Positions 34,619-42,825 of a stretch of 64,000 nt of DNA are shown here, one piece after another. The notes beneath the pieces are model-generated. The model saw only the letters and a list, made by a program, of their open reading frames with translations. It did not search any database and was not told the DNA's origin. The position numbers and the translations under genes were made by a program. The stretch spans positions 1 to 64,000 of the forward strand of contig NZ_JAKSYG010000081.1 of NCBI RefSeq assembly GCF_022829725.1, in the 5' to 3' direction. The stretch's first letter is position 1, and each line of letters opens with the position of its first letter. The DNA comes from Methylobacterium sp. E-005. Lineage in GTDB: Bacteria; Pseudomonadota; Alphaproteobacteria; Rhizobiales; Beijerinckiaceae.

Positions 34619-34919
34619 GACAAAGTTCTCCCGTCCCGCCGGAACAGGGTTCCGGTCGGCTTGTGGCGCTGGCACTGTCGGGCTAGGTTCGCGTTCGGAG
34701 ATCACACGACGCGGTTGGTCGAAGGCAGTGCGCCAGACCCGACGACTGACGAACTGTCCTTCACCGCGATCGCCCCGGATCGGTCGGGGCGTCCTCATGG
34801 AGAGATCGCCCGGAACCGCGCCGGGACCCCATCCCTCGTACCGGGGGCGTGGTCGCGAACGGCCCTGGCCTCTCGTCCCGCCGGCTCGGCTCGACGGGGG
34901 ATGGATCCGCGGAGGGCCT
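34619..34919. other. Intergenic stretch upstream of the transposition operon
   Basis: Holds the promoter region of the tns/tni operon. A 7-base stem (CGCCCCG 34771-34777 with CGGGGCG 34785-34791) is present. The long plus-strand frame across it has no domain and no binding site. No clear sigma-70 promoter is seen. Confidence 0.35.
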
Positions 34920-35132
34920 TCAGAACAGCGACAGCTGGCGGTCCTCGGCGGCCATCGTCGGATCGCGCTCAGGGCACTCGGTCGGGTCCGACTCCGCAGG
35001 ATGGGGATCGTCGATGACGGGGCGGGGCGGCTGGGCCGCCCCGGGGCCGGGGTCCCCGAAATCGAACTGCAGCTGGACAGGGTCGGGGCGCGCCAAGTGC
35101 GCGCGGACCCGATAGGGGTGGGGCATTCTCAT
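34920..35132 (-). CDS. Small protein ending in a clamp-binding-like motif, 70 aa
   Basis: Pro/Asp/Glu-rich, disordered-looking peptide starting MRMPHPYRVRAHL, with a second hydrophobic patch VQLQFDF. It ends exactly in QLSLF. QLxLF at or near a C-terminus is the canonical beta sliding clamp binding motif. The ATG at 35132 is chosen; a GTG at 35162 is in frame. It lies upstream of the tns operon on the same strand. Tn7 TnsE is known to contact the clamp, so a replication-linked role for the element is conceivable. Existence of the gene rests on the motif and position only. Confidence 0.45.
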   Translation of the reverse strand: MRMPHPYRVRAHLARPDPVQLQFDFGDPGPGAAQPPRPVIDDPHPAESDPTECPERDPTMAAEDRQLSLF

Positions 35133-35243
35133 GATGGCTCTCGCGGCTGTGGAAGGATCCACGACCCGCCGAGACGGATGGGAAAAAGTCCGCTGCCCCG
35201 CTTGCGCCTACGGCCGCCGGGTGCTAACGAACAGATTCCGGCG

Positions 35244-35261
35244 CACTGGTCGTGACCAGTG
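35244..35261. repeat. 18-base perfect palindromic arms
   Basis: CACTGGTC-GT-GACCAGTG: 8-base arms around a 2-base centre, upstream of the small QLSLF gene and the tns operon. Could be an operator or part of an element end. Confidence 0.5.
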
Positions 35262-35464
35262 TCGTCTGGTGGCCGAACGTGGAAAGTTTTCGAGGGAAAC
35301 TTCGAGGCGAACCTTGTTTGGACGAGAATGGATGGGGATGGGGTGACCCGGCTCCCTTGATGTCCGCACCGCCTGGTAAGCGGCGCGGACTCCGTTCTTG
35401 GTGGTCTTGATGAGGCCCTCTCACCTTTCGTCGAGGCGAGGGCTTGTTTTGGCTGGTGAGGCCT

Positions 35465-35498
35465 AAAAGGCTCGCGTTGCTTGCAGCGCGGGCCTTTT
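35465..35498. terminator. Bidirectional rho-independent-like terminator
   Basis: AAAAGGC at the left pairs with GCCTTTT at the right. The stem continues through CGCG and an inner GTTGC/GCAGC-type helix around loop CTTG, with wobble pairs only. The A- and T-runs on either side allow termination in both directions. It lies about 100 bases beyond the stop of the minus-strand gene at 35600. Confidence 0.65.
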
Positions 35499-35599
35499 CT
35501 CATGGTGGGTCATGCGCCAATAATCGGCGCCGCTCGCAGGCATATCAGGGGTTCTCCTTTCCCTTCCATCGGAAGATCCTCGACGCGCCGCTCATGTTC

Positions 35600-36061
35600 T
35601 TATCCTTCCCCGGGGATGCGCTTCGGCCCTTTTCCGGCGGCGTACCAGTGTGTCGCGATCCGGTCATGCCGGGCGAGCTTCAAGCGCTTGATGGAAACCT
35701 TCGCTTTTTCGCTACTGTCTTTCGAAAAGCCTTGCTCGGCGACGATCTTGTTGAGCTCCATCCCGGAAAGGCCTGCATCGCCCGCCGCCACCAGCGCATC
35801 GACGATGATCTGGGCGACCCGGCTCCGCAGGCGCGGAGCCTGCTTTGCCGCGACCGAGCCGGCCTTGCGGGAGGGCCGACCCTGCGGTCGTTCGGGGACC
35901 GGGCCAGTGACCTCGCCGGAGCGCTGGGCGACCAGATCCACGCGGAGCGCCGCGAGGACGGCCCGCAACTTCAGGATCTCTGACAGAACGGTCTCCAGCG
36001 CCGCGTCGGTGCGGTCGCAGGCCTCAATCCTCTCCGCGACAGGGTCGGGGAAGGTCCCCAT
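35600..36061 (-). CDS. Hypothetical DNA-binding-like protein, 153 aa
   Basis: Starts at the ATG at 36061, which has AAGGAGG 4-5 bases upstream; the GTG at 36082 is not needed. Residues 10-45 form a charged amphipathic helix that could be a coiled coil. After a Pro/Arg/Lys linker, residues 80-140 (VAQIIVDALVAAGDAGLSGM, then ELNKIVAEQGF) look like a winged-helix fold as in small replication or plasmid regulators. It ends in a basic tail. It is followed by a strong terminator. No family name can be given. Confidence 0.6.
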   Translation of the reverse strand: MGTFPDPVAERIEACDRTDAALETVLSEILKLRAVLAALRVDLVAQRSGEVTGPVPERPQGRPSRKAGSVAAKQAPRLRSRVAQIIVDALVAAGDAGLSGMELNKIVAEQGFSKDSSEKAKVSIKRLKLARHDRIATHWYAAGKGPKRIPGEG

Positions 36062-36275
36062 GACGCCTCCTTGAGCATCCACCCTGCTTTCATAGAGGCC
36101 AGGGCCAAGGAGTCAAGCGCAAAGCCATGGCGTTCCCATGGCGACCGGCGGCTGTTCCCCCGGACCATGGCCCTGGCCGTGGGGTCCGGCGCGAAACCAC
36201 CGCGCGCGTTGTCCATCCCGGCGACCGGGCCGCCGTGCCGAAGCGGGTGGAGCGGGCGGGGCCTGGATGGCGCCC

Positions 36276-37220
36276 CTACGGCCGCACCTCGATCACGGCC
36301 TCCCGCGCATCCCCGGCGGTCCGGATGGACGAGCTCCCCTTGAGCATCATTGGAGCGGGCCGCGCGGAACCGTGCCAGCGGTCGAGGAACGCCCCGAGAT
36401 GGGGGCGCGCCTCCCTCTCGGCGGAGAGGTATTCGACCATTCCGGACAGGCTCGCGTCGTGCCCGTCGACGTCGGACCTTCCGCACAGCAAAGACCATCT
36501 GCAGTAGAGCGCCAAGGTATTCAACACGTCGGTCTCGCAATAATCCCTGACGCGCTCGATCCGACCCTCCGAAATCATCGCCTCGACGTTCGAGCCGTGC
36601 TCCCCGGCCTTTCCCGGCAAGCCCATGGCCACCGCCATCTCGTCGAGGCCCATCCGCGTCGCGGCACCGTAGGACGACAGCAACTCCATGACGTCGCTGT
36701 GGTAGTCCGGGGCGTAGCGGTTGGCGTAGCCGGCCCAGCGGTCGCCGCGCAGGAAGTAGGCGCCGGTCGGGATGCCGTAGAGGAATGCGCGCAGCAGAAG
36801 GACCGGCAAGTCGAAGGCGCGGCCATTCCAGGAAACCAACCTGAAATCACCCTCCGCGAAGTGGCGCCAGAAGCCGCGGAGCAACCTCTCCTCGCTCCAA
36901 TCCGCCTCGCCTCCGCTGCGGCAACACTCTAGGATGTAGCGCTCGGAGCCGTCGGCGCCGACCTCGATGCGCGCCTCGGCGAAGGAGATGGCCACCACCC
37001 TGTGCCAGGCGGGTTTGGGAAAGCGGTCTTTGGGGAAGTCCTCGGGAACCAGCTCCGCATCCGGCACGGTCTCGACGTCCAGGCAGAGGATTCGCGAGGG
37101 CCGCGCCGGCGCGGCCGGCCGGCCAGCGGCCTGTGGCATGCGCCGAGCGGGGGCGGCCCCGGCGATCGCGCGCGGCGGCAGGCCGGGCGAGGGCACGCCC
37201 CGGCGAGGGTCGAGTGTCAT
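36276..37220 (-). CDS. PolB-like 3'-5' exonuclease
   Basis: 314 residues of the predicted PolB-type DEDD exonuclease family (PF10108-like). ExoI motif: ILCLDVETVPD. ExoII: LVSWNGRAFDLPVL. ExoIII: a C-terminal DYCETDVLNTLALY with the expected Tyr/Asp spacing. The N-terminal 45 residues are Pro/Ala/Arg-rich and may be a flexible linker. GGAGG lies 6 bases before the ATG at 37220, and the gap to the upstream gene is one base. It would degrade single-stranded DNA ends. It is last in the operon with the two phosphoesterases and the FtsH-like ATPase, an unusual company that suggests a nucleic-acid processing module. Confidence 0.8.
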   Translation of the reverse strand: MTLDPRRGVPSPGLPPRAIAGAAPARRMPQAAGRPAAPARPSRILCLDVETVPDAELVPEDFPKDRFPKPAWHRVVAISFAEARIEVGADGSERYILECCRSGGEADWSEERLLRGFWRHFAEGDFRLVSWNGRAFDLPVLLLRAFLYGIPTGAYFLRGDRWAGYANRYAPDYHSDVMELLSSYGAATRMGLDEMAVAMGLPGKAGEHGSNVEAMISEGRIERVRDYCETDVLNTLALYCRWSLLCGRSDVDGHDASLSGMVEYLSAEREARPHLGAFLDRWHGSARPAPMMLKGSSSIRTAGDAREAVIEVRP

Positions 37221-37221
37221 C

Positions 37222-38187
37222 TCACACCTCCACGATGAATGTCGGGTCGAAGGGAGCCCGGCCGCATTCCCAGCCGGAGATCCTCGGGTTGGCGACGATC
37301 CGCGTCGGCCCCACCGTCACGTCCACCGGACCGGGCACGCTGCCGTGGATCCAGAGCGTCGGCGCGCCCCAGCCGGACATGAGCCCCTCCAGGTCTGAGG
37401 CGAGCGAGGCCCCGACCCATTCGTCGGCGAGTTCGGGCAGGACCTCGGGCGGCAGGGTGCGCGCGGACGGGGCGTGGTGGGTCACGACCACCGCGCGGTC
37501 GCCGGGGCGCGCGTCCTGGACCAGCGCGACCGGCGACGGCCGGAACCCGGTTGCCTGCGCGACGACGGACCCGAGCGCGTCCTCGATGAACGCCCGCGAC
37601 CGCGCGTGCGCGCCGCCCGCGTCGTGGGGCAGGTAGGGGAGCGCGCCGGCGCGCCGGATGCGGCGGCAGTCGCCGAGGTGATGCCGGGCGTGGCCGCGGG
37701 CGAGGGTCGCCCTCCGGGATCCGTGCAGGGCCCAATCGGTCCAGAGGGTGGCCCCGAGGAGGTACAGGCCCGTCCCGCGACCGTCGTCGACGCGCAGGCC
37801 GTCGTCCGACAGGAGCGCGATCCCGGCCCGGCTCGCCAGCTCGCGGCCGCGCGCGAGGATCCCCGCGATGTCGCCGTCGCCGTCCCGGCCGCCCCAGAAC
37901 TCGCGATTGCCCGGCACCATCACGACGGGCCGGGAGCCCTGCCGGCCGTCGAGGCTTTGCGCCAGCCACGCGACCGACGCCCGGAGGTCGTCGGAGACGT
38001 CGCCGGCCACCACGAGCGCGTCGAAATCCGGGAGGGGATCGGGCAGGGTTAAGGGATGGCGGTCGACGACGAGGTCCGACATCACCCAGAGGCGGTACCG
38101 GGGCGGGCGCGGCGGCGCGGCGCCCCGGGGCTCCGGCGCCGGGACGGCGTCCCGTCCGAGGGCCCGGGGATCGGCGTGACGGGTCAT
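37222..38187 (-). CDS. Metallophosphoesterase-like protein lacking metal ligands
   Basis: 321 residues with the calcineurin-like fold pattern, close in sequence to the protein at 40203-41033. Family metal motifs are eroded: SDLH is SDLV (residues 37-40), GNHE is GNRE (93-96) and GHVH is HGSV. AGDV and THHAPS remain. It is therefore probably a non-catalytic paralogue. The first 30 residues are Pro/Arg-rich. ATG at 38187 overlaps the stop of the FtsH-like gene (ATGA), so it is translated with it. It may be a partner or regulator of the intact paralogue. Confidence 0.75.
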   Translation of the reverse strand: MTRHADPRALGRDAVPAPEPRGAAPPRPPRYRLWVMSDLVVDRHPLTLPDPLPDFDALVVAGDVSDDLRASVAWLAQSLDGRQGSRPVVMVPGNREFWGGRDGDGDIAGILARGRELASRAGIALLSDDGLRVDDGRGTGLYLLGATLWTDWALHGSRRATLARGHARHHLGDCRRIRRAGALPYLPHDAGGAHARSRAFIEDALGSVVAQATGFRPSPVALVQDARPGDRAVVVTHHAPSARTLPPEVLPELADEWVGASLASDLEGLMSGWGAPTLWIHGSVPGPVDVTVGPTRIVANPRISGWECGRAPFDPTFIVEV

Positions 38188-40133
38188 CGGCCGTCCCCCG
38201 GCTGCCTGGCACGACCGGGCCGCGCCTCGGCGATGAGCCGGCGCAGCGCGTCGCCGCCGAGCACGCGGCGTTCGAGCAGCGCCTCGGCGACGGCCTGCAC
38301 CACGTCCTGGTATTCGGCGACGAGGCGCTCCGCGTCCCCCAGGAGCCGGGCGAGATCGGCCTCGACGGCCGCGCGCAGCGCCGGTTCGCCGGCGAGGCTG
38401 CGGGCGACCGACTCCATCGGGCCGCGATAGGCGATGCCGCCCCCGAGCCCGAACGAGCCGTGGATGCCCGCGACGAAGGCGGTGGCGCGCGCGAGATCCG
38501 AGGTCGCGTCGCCGCCGGAACCGGCGCTCGCCTCGCCGAGGAACACGGTCTCGGCCGCGCGGCCGCACAGGAGGCCGGTCACCATCCGCTCCAGGTCGTC
38601 GCGCGTGGGCAAGGGGCCGAGGCGCGTGCGCATGCTGGTGCCGCCCGCGGCGGTCTCGCGCAGGATCAGGTCCACCTGCTCGACATGCGCGATCCCCAGG
38701 ACCTCGGCGCCGACCGCGTGGGCCGCCTCGTGCAGGGCGCTCCGCATTTTTTCCCCGGCCGTCCGGGTGTCGGGCGGCGCGACCGCGTCCAACAGGTCGT
38801 CCGCCTCCAACGGGCGCTTCGCCGCGCGGGCCCTGGCACGCGCCTCCTTGACCCAGCCGACGACCTGCGCCCCGGTGGCGCCGAGGCCCAGCTCGGCGAC
38901 GACGGACAGGTCCAGGTCGGGCAGGTCGGCGCCGAGATGCTGCCGGACGATGGCGGCGAGCTCGGGCGCCGCGGGGGGCGAGATGCGGATGACCGGTCCC
39001 AACCGCCCCGGGCGCACCAGGGCGGCGTCCAGGTTCTCCGGGTGGTTCGTCGCGCCGATGATGCAGACGCCCGCACCCTCGCGCGCGCAGCATTCATCGA
39101 TTTTCAAAAGCATGTGCGTGACCACGGGGGTCCACCACGCAGAATTTCTTCCGTCCATTGAAGATCTACTTGGAATACTATCGATTTCATCTAAGAATAG
39201 AAGAGAAGGGGCCCGAGAATAAGCCTCTTCGAACGTCAGATCTATGTGCTTTACTACGCCATCCAAGTATCCGTTCGACTGAGAAAACCACGACGAAACG
39301 GAACTGACCAGGAGCGGAAGTCGCGCGGACTTCGCCAACGACCGCACGTAAGTCGATTTACCTAATCCGGGATTTGATGCCAGGACCACGTTACGGTCGA
39401 TGGCCGCGAAGGACCCGATGCGGCCTTCGCGCCAGGCTTCGAGTTCTTCGAGCAGGCGCATGCCCCAGGCGTGGGACGGGCCATAGCCCCTCAGGGACGG
39501 GAACGGCACCGCGTCGGCGACCTGGCCGTCGACCGTGGACCGCGCCTCGGCCGCGGCGGCGAGGCGCTCGACGCAGGCGCGCGCCGATCCGGCGCGGATC
39601 GCGGCGCAGAGGTCCCAGATCCCGAGGCCGGCGGCGATGGACGGCGGCATGGCGGGCGGGCGCTGCCCGGTCGCGGCGCGGATCACGCGCGCGACGACCC
39701 CGTTCGACGGCACGGCGATCCGGTAGCGCCCGTCCGCGGCGCCGACGAGCGCCGACGGCAGGTACCGGTCGCAGGCCTGCGAGACCCCGAGCACCCGCCC
39801 GCCCTCGGCCAGGCGCCGCGCCACAATGTCGTTGCCGCGGTCGGCGCGATCCTCGGTCCGCGAGGCGCCGGTGCGGGCGAAGTTGGTCGCCCCCCAGTTC
39901 CCCAGCGTCGTGCAGGCCGAGCGGACCGGCTCGACCCACTCCGCCGAGGGGACCTCGATCACGAGGGCGAAGGACGTGGCGCGGGCGATGCGGCGACGGT
40001 CGGCCGCCGGGATGGCCTCCTCCAGGGCGAAGAGGGCCAGGGTGTCGATGGACGGGGCGCGCCGCCCCCGGCGGCCGAGGACGGCCTCGCCGTCCTCGGC
40101 GTCGTCGCGGAAGTAGGTGAGATCGGCGATCAT
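38184..40133 (-). CDS. Soluble FtsH-like AAA+ ATPase with M41-type protease motif
   Basis: 649 residues. AAA core: Walker A SNPGLGKST (253-261), Walker B LLFLDEID (311-318), and a second region of homology NHPENLDAALVRPGRL (363-378). Peptidase: H468-E-A-A-H472 in ALHEAAHAVGAEVLG, and a later GGDATSDLARATAFV that fits the third zinc ligand region. Unlike FtsH there is no membrane helix; residues 1-240 form a unique soluble domain. The bases from about 39140 to 39370, encoding the Walker A to Walker B part, are far lower in G+C than the flanks. It is the largest gene of this operon, coupled to the phosphoesterase downstream. A protease or unfoldase acting on DNA-linked substrates is only a guess. 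Confidence 0.82.
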   Translation of the reverse strand: MIADLTYFRDDAEDGEAVLGRRGRRAPSIDTLALFALEEAIPAADRRRIARATSFALVIEVPSAEWVEPVRSACTTLGNWGATNFARTGASRTEDRADRGNDIVARRLAEGGRVLGVSQACDRYLPSALVGAADGRYRIAVPSNGVVARVIRAATGQRPPAMPPSIAAGLGIWDLCAAIRAGSARACVERLAAAAEARSTVDGQVADAVPFPSLRGYGPSHAWGMRLLEELEAWREGRIGSFAAIDRNVVLASNPGLGKSTYVRSLAKSARLPLLVSSVSSWFSQSNGYLDGVVKHIDLTFEEAYSRAPSLLFLDEIDSIPSRSSMDGRNSAWWTPVVTHMLLKIDECCAREGAGVCIIGATNHPENLDAALVRPGRLGPVIRISPPAAPELAAIVRQHLGADLPDLDLSVVAELGLGATGAQVVGWVKEARARARAAKRPLEADDLLDAVAPPDTRTAGEKMRSALHEAAHAVGAEVLGIAHVEQVDLILRETAAGGTSMRTRLGPLPTRDDLERMVTGLLCGRAAETVFLGEASAGSGGDATSDLARATAFVAGIHGSFGLGGGIAYRGPMESVARSLAGEPALRAAVEADLARLLGDAERLVAEYQDVVQAVAEALLERRVLGGDALRRLIAEARPGRARQPGDGR

Positions 40134-40202
40134 GGGCTCCCCGTCGTGCAGGTCGGCGTTCGTCTTCGGCGTTCGTCTTCGGCGCCCGGGGCTGGGCCCG
40201 GT

Positions 40203-41033
40203 TCAGAGCTCGATCACCATCCCGGGGTCGAAACCGGGATTCTCCCCCGGGTAGCCGTGCGGGTTGCAGACCACCCGGGTCGCGCCGAGGCGGTAGTCGA
40301 ACGGCGTGTGGACATGCCCGTGCACCCAGAGGTCGGGCCGACCCGCGCGGATGAGCGCGTCGAGGTCCGAGGCGAAGGCCGGGTTGAGGCGGTGGCCGGC
40401 ATAGGCCGGCGCGACCGAGCCGGCGCTGGGCGCGTGATGCGTGACCACCACGTGCGGGCCGCGCCGCCGGGGGTGCGGGTCGCGCTCCAGCAGCGCGCGC
40501 TCAAGGAAGCGGCGCGACGCGTGGTGCAGGGCCAGGGCCTCCTCGGGCCGGAACGGCCTGAAACGCGGCTGGTGGGACCAGGCGATCAGGCGATGGTCCA
40601 TCAGCCCCATCCGCGCGGCGTCCATGGCGGCGGCGCGCGCGGGGAGGCCGTCGAGGGCGTAGTCCGTCCAGAGGGAGCAGCCCGAGAACGTGCAGCCGCC
40701 GAGCGTGACGGTGTCGTTCTCCAGGAGGTCGATGCCCTGGCGCGCCGCGGCCCGCCGCCCGTGGGCGAGCTCCGCATCGATGGCGCCGCCGTAGTATTCA
40801 TGGTTTCCCGGCACCAGCACGACCGGCATGGCGGGGCGGATGGCGGCGGCGAGCCATGCGACCGTGTCGGCGAGGCCTTCCCCGACGTCGCCGGCCACGA
40901 CGGCGACGTCCGCGTCCGGGATGGCCGCCGGCGTCCAGGGTCTCGCATGGGCGCGACGGTGAAGGTCCGAAAAGGTCCAGATACGCAATCCTTGCACCTC
41001 CTGTTCGGCGGGGCGCGGGCGAGCCGGGCTCAT
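40203..41033 (-). CDS. Calcineurin-like metallophosphoesterase
   Basis: 276 residues with intact metal motifs: FSDLH (D23, H25), VVAGDVGEG (D49), PGNHEYYGG (N77, H78), VVVTHHAPS and LWVHGHVHTPFDY. Substrate unknown; the family includes phosphodiesterases and nucleases. The ATG at 41033 overlaps the upstream stop (ATGA). A TTG at 40988 with AGGAGG 8 bases upstream is an alternative and would begin at MRIWTFSDLH, where homology starts. It lies 69 bases before the FtsH-like gene and is the intact partner of the ligand-poor paralogue at 37222-38187. Confidence 0.8.
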   Translation of the reverse strand: MSPARPRPAEQEVQGLRIWTFSDLHRRAHARPWTPAAIPDADVAVVAGDVGEGLADTVAWLAAAIRPAMPVVLVPGNHEYYGGAIDAELAHGRRAAARQGIDLLENDTVTLGGCTFSGCSLWTDYALDGLPARAAAMDAARMGLMDHRLIAWSHQPRFRPFRPEEALALHHASRRFLERALLERDPHPRRRGPHVVVTHHAPSAGSVAPAYAGHRLNPAFASDLDALIRAGRPDLWVHGHVHTPFDYRLGATRVVCNPHGYPGENPGFDPGMVIEL

Positions 41034-41491
41034 CCGCGTTCGGGCGGCATCGGGCGCCCGCGGGGCCGGCCGGGCCAGCGGGGCGCCCAGCGCGCGGCCC
41101 GGTCGAGCAGCGCGCCCGGCCGGGGATGCCGGCGCGCGAGAGCGGCCAGGCCGTGGGCGAGCACGAGGGCCGCGGCGGCGTCGCCGCGCGCGGCGTGGAC
41201 GAGCAGGCCGCTCATGGCGAGGTCGGCCGCGGCCGTGCCGGGCGGGTGGCGGCGAAGGACGTCGACCGCCGCGGCCACCGTCGCGGCCGGGTCCCCGCGC
41301 AGGGCCTCCGGCCAGCGCGGGTGATGCAGGAGCAGCGCGGCCCCGGCGACCGACCGCTCGACCTCCGCGACGGTCGCGGGCGCGATGTCGCCCGGGTCGC
41401 ATCGCCGCCAGACGCCCAGCGCCGGACAGGCCTTCGGACGGGATCCGGCGGCCCCGGCCCGCCTCGCGTTTCCGCCTCCGCTCCCCTGCAT
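41030..41491 (-). CDS. Hypothetical Ala/Arg-rich protein, 153 aa
   Basis: ATG at 41491 with GGAGG 7 bases upstream. The product is rich in Ala, Arg and His and has helical repeats (AATVAAAVDVLRRHPPG, LVLAHGLAALARRHP). There is no signal peptide and no recognised domain. A short Cys pair near residues 22-32 (KACPALGVWRRCDPG) is visible. Its stop overlaps the start of the metallophosphoesterase gene, so the two are coupled. Position rather than sequence supports a role in this operon. Confidence 0.55.
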   Translation of the reverse strand: MQGSGGGNARRAGAAGSRPKACPALGVWRRCDPGDIAPATVAEVERSVAGAALLLHHPRWPEALRGDPAATVAAAVDVLRRHPPGTAAADLAMSGLLVHAARGDAAAALVLAHGLAALARRHPRPGALLDRAARWAPRWPGRPRGRPMPPERG

Positions 41492-41592
41492 CCGCTCGCC
41501 TCCGGACTGGACATGGCTCCGCGATCCGGCGCGCGGCCGGGCGGACGGGAAGGGATGAGAGGGGTCGGGGCTCGGGGCGGTCGGGTCCGGCC

Positions 41593-42660
41593 TTAGGTCG
41601 GCACGCCGCGGCCCGATGCGGGCGCGCTCAGCCTGTAGTAGCGCGACGTCGTCCTCGCCCACGTCGCCATGTCGGAGGCATAAAGGTCGGACGTCGTGAT
41701 CCTCCTGCCATCCGGGATGTCGGGGTGCCCGTAGACGCGACCGGTGAGGATCCGGACCTCGCGGGTCGCGGTCCGCCACTCCTCCAGGCGCGGCACGTCG
41801 GCGAGATCGGCGGCCGTGGGCTTGATCCCGTCCCGGATGCCCTGGAGCTCGTCGGCGAGATCGTGCAGCCGGTCGCCGGCCTCACGCTGGTCGGGCTGTC
41901 GTGCCGCCGCGAATTCCAAGCCGAGCGCGGCCGCGTACGCCTCCGGATCGACCGCGTCCGCATGGGGGGACCGGGCGACGATGCGCAAGGCGGCCAGCAG
42001 CGTTAGGCCGGCCGCCAGGGTCCTCGCGGACCGGTCGCCCTCGATGACGCGGGTCGCCTCCGCGCGGCTCAGCGCCGGCAGGATGGCGGGCAGCACGCGC
42101 GGTCGCCCGGCCGCGGCCTCGATCGCCAGGCGGCCCATCGCGGCGGCGAAGGCCGAGGCCGCCGCGCCGCCGCCGCCTCGGCCGCAGCCGAGCAGCCATG
42201 CCGGGGCGGCGCCGTCGTCGGCCAGGGCCCGGGCCGCGATGTACTCGTCGAGCGGGGTCGGGCCGACGACGATCACGGGCGCGTCGACGCGGGCGCGCAG
42301 CGCGGGATCCGCGAGGCACCGCCCGGGCAGGTCGAGGATCACGTGACGGCCGGCCGCGGCGGCGATCCCACCGGCGACCAGGGGATCGGCGTCGCGGGCC
42401 GTCGCGGCATCGTGCTCCGCCACCGTGACCTCGTCGAGGCGGTAACGGCGCTCGGGGAGGTGCGCTTCGCCGGGCAAGGTGATGCGAACGAGGGTCACCG
42501 CCTCGCCGAGCGCGGCGTGGGCATCGGCGAGGATGAGGGCGGCATGCGTGGCGTCCGTGCGCCCGGAGCATCCGAAGGTGGCGCTGATCACGAGAGCCTC
42601 CGTGAAAGGCACGGACGCGACCGCACGGCGAAGCGGTCGCCGGTCGGTCGCGTCAGACAT
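41593..42660 (-). CDS. ParA/MinD-like protein with altered P-loop, 355 aa
   Basis: The N-terminal 180 residues follow the ParA fold. ISATFGCSGRTDATHAALI stands where the P-loop GGxGKTT and following helix belong, and HVILDLPGRCLADPALRAR matches the Walker B and next helix (V-x-x-D-x-P). The Walker A Lys is not found, so normal ATP hydrolysis is doubtful. The C-terminal 170 residues are helical and unassigned. A good promoter (TTGCAT-N18-TAATAT) lies 19 bases before the start. It is a paralogue of the protein at 43149-43934, which shares LPxxxLxDxAxRxRVDxxVV. Possible plasmid partition or cargo-positioning role. Confidence 0.65.
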   Translation of the reverse strand: MSDATDRRPLRRAVASVPFTEALVISATFGCSGRTDATHAALILADAHAALGEAVTLVRITLPGEAHLPERRYRLDEVTVAEHDAATARDADPLVAGGIAAAAGRHVILDLPGRCLADPALRARVDAPVIVVGPTPLDEYIAARALADDGAAPAWLLGCGRGGGGAAASAFAAAMGRLAIEAAAGRPRVLPAILPALSRAEATRVIEGDRSARTLAAGLTLLAALRIVARSPHADAVDPEAYAAALGLEFAAARQPDQREAGDRLHDLADELQGIRDGIKPTAADLADVPRLEEWRTATREVRILTGRVYGHPDIPDGRRITTSDLYASDMATWARTTSRYYRLSAPASGRGVPT

Positions 42661-42678
42661 GCATTGTTGAGGAAGCGA

Positions 42679-42708
42679 ATATTAGCGCAAAACCTATGAC
42701 CAATGCAA
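42679..42708 (-). promoter_or_regulatory. Sigma-70-like promoter of the ParA-like gene
   Basis: On the minus strand TTGCAT (42708-42703), 18 bases, TAATAT (42684-42679). It lies in a short A+T-rich island and is the clearest housekeeping-type promoter in the window. Confidence 0.55.
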
Positions 42709-42751
42709 CATATTTAGAGCAGTTGCAAGTAGTCTTGCGCAGAAATGGTTA

Positions 42752-42775
42752 ATATCCACAGTAACCTGTGGATAT
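42752..42775. repeat. Palindrome with DnaA-box-like arms
   Basis: ATATCCACAG (42752-42761) and CTGTGGATAT (42766-42775) are perfect inverted arms around TAAC. Each arm contains TATCCACA, one base short of the DnaA box TTATCCACA. A second small hairpin GCAAG-TAGT-CTTGC lies at 42724-42737. It may be a terminator for the operon ending at 42826 or a replication/partition site. Confidence 0.5.
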
Positions 42776-42825
42776 CGTCTTGTCGCGGCGACAGCGCACC
42801 AAGGTCGAGGTGGCGTTCGGGTCGC

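Larger units (their letters stand above)
35133..35599. other. Intergenic stretch, possible element end
   Basis: Contains an 18-base palindrome at 35244-35261. It is followed at once by TGTCGTCTGGTGG and two related short direct repeats, GAAAGTTTTCGAGG (35283-35296) and GAAACTTCGAGG (35298-35309). Repeats of this kind near a TGT are what ends of Tn7-like elements look like. The partner end was not found. A terminator hairpin at 35465-35498 lies in the same gap. No gene is supported. Confidence 0.35.

Noticed and set aside
26922..35132. CRISPR-associated transposon
   Set aside because: The Tn7-like genes are present, but no cas gene or repeat-spacer array is visible anywhere in the window.
35131..35346. 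71-codon plus-strand frame with a CPAC motif
   Set aside because: No binding site, overlaps the suspected element end, and the rest of the peptide is Arg-rich without a fold.
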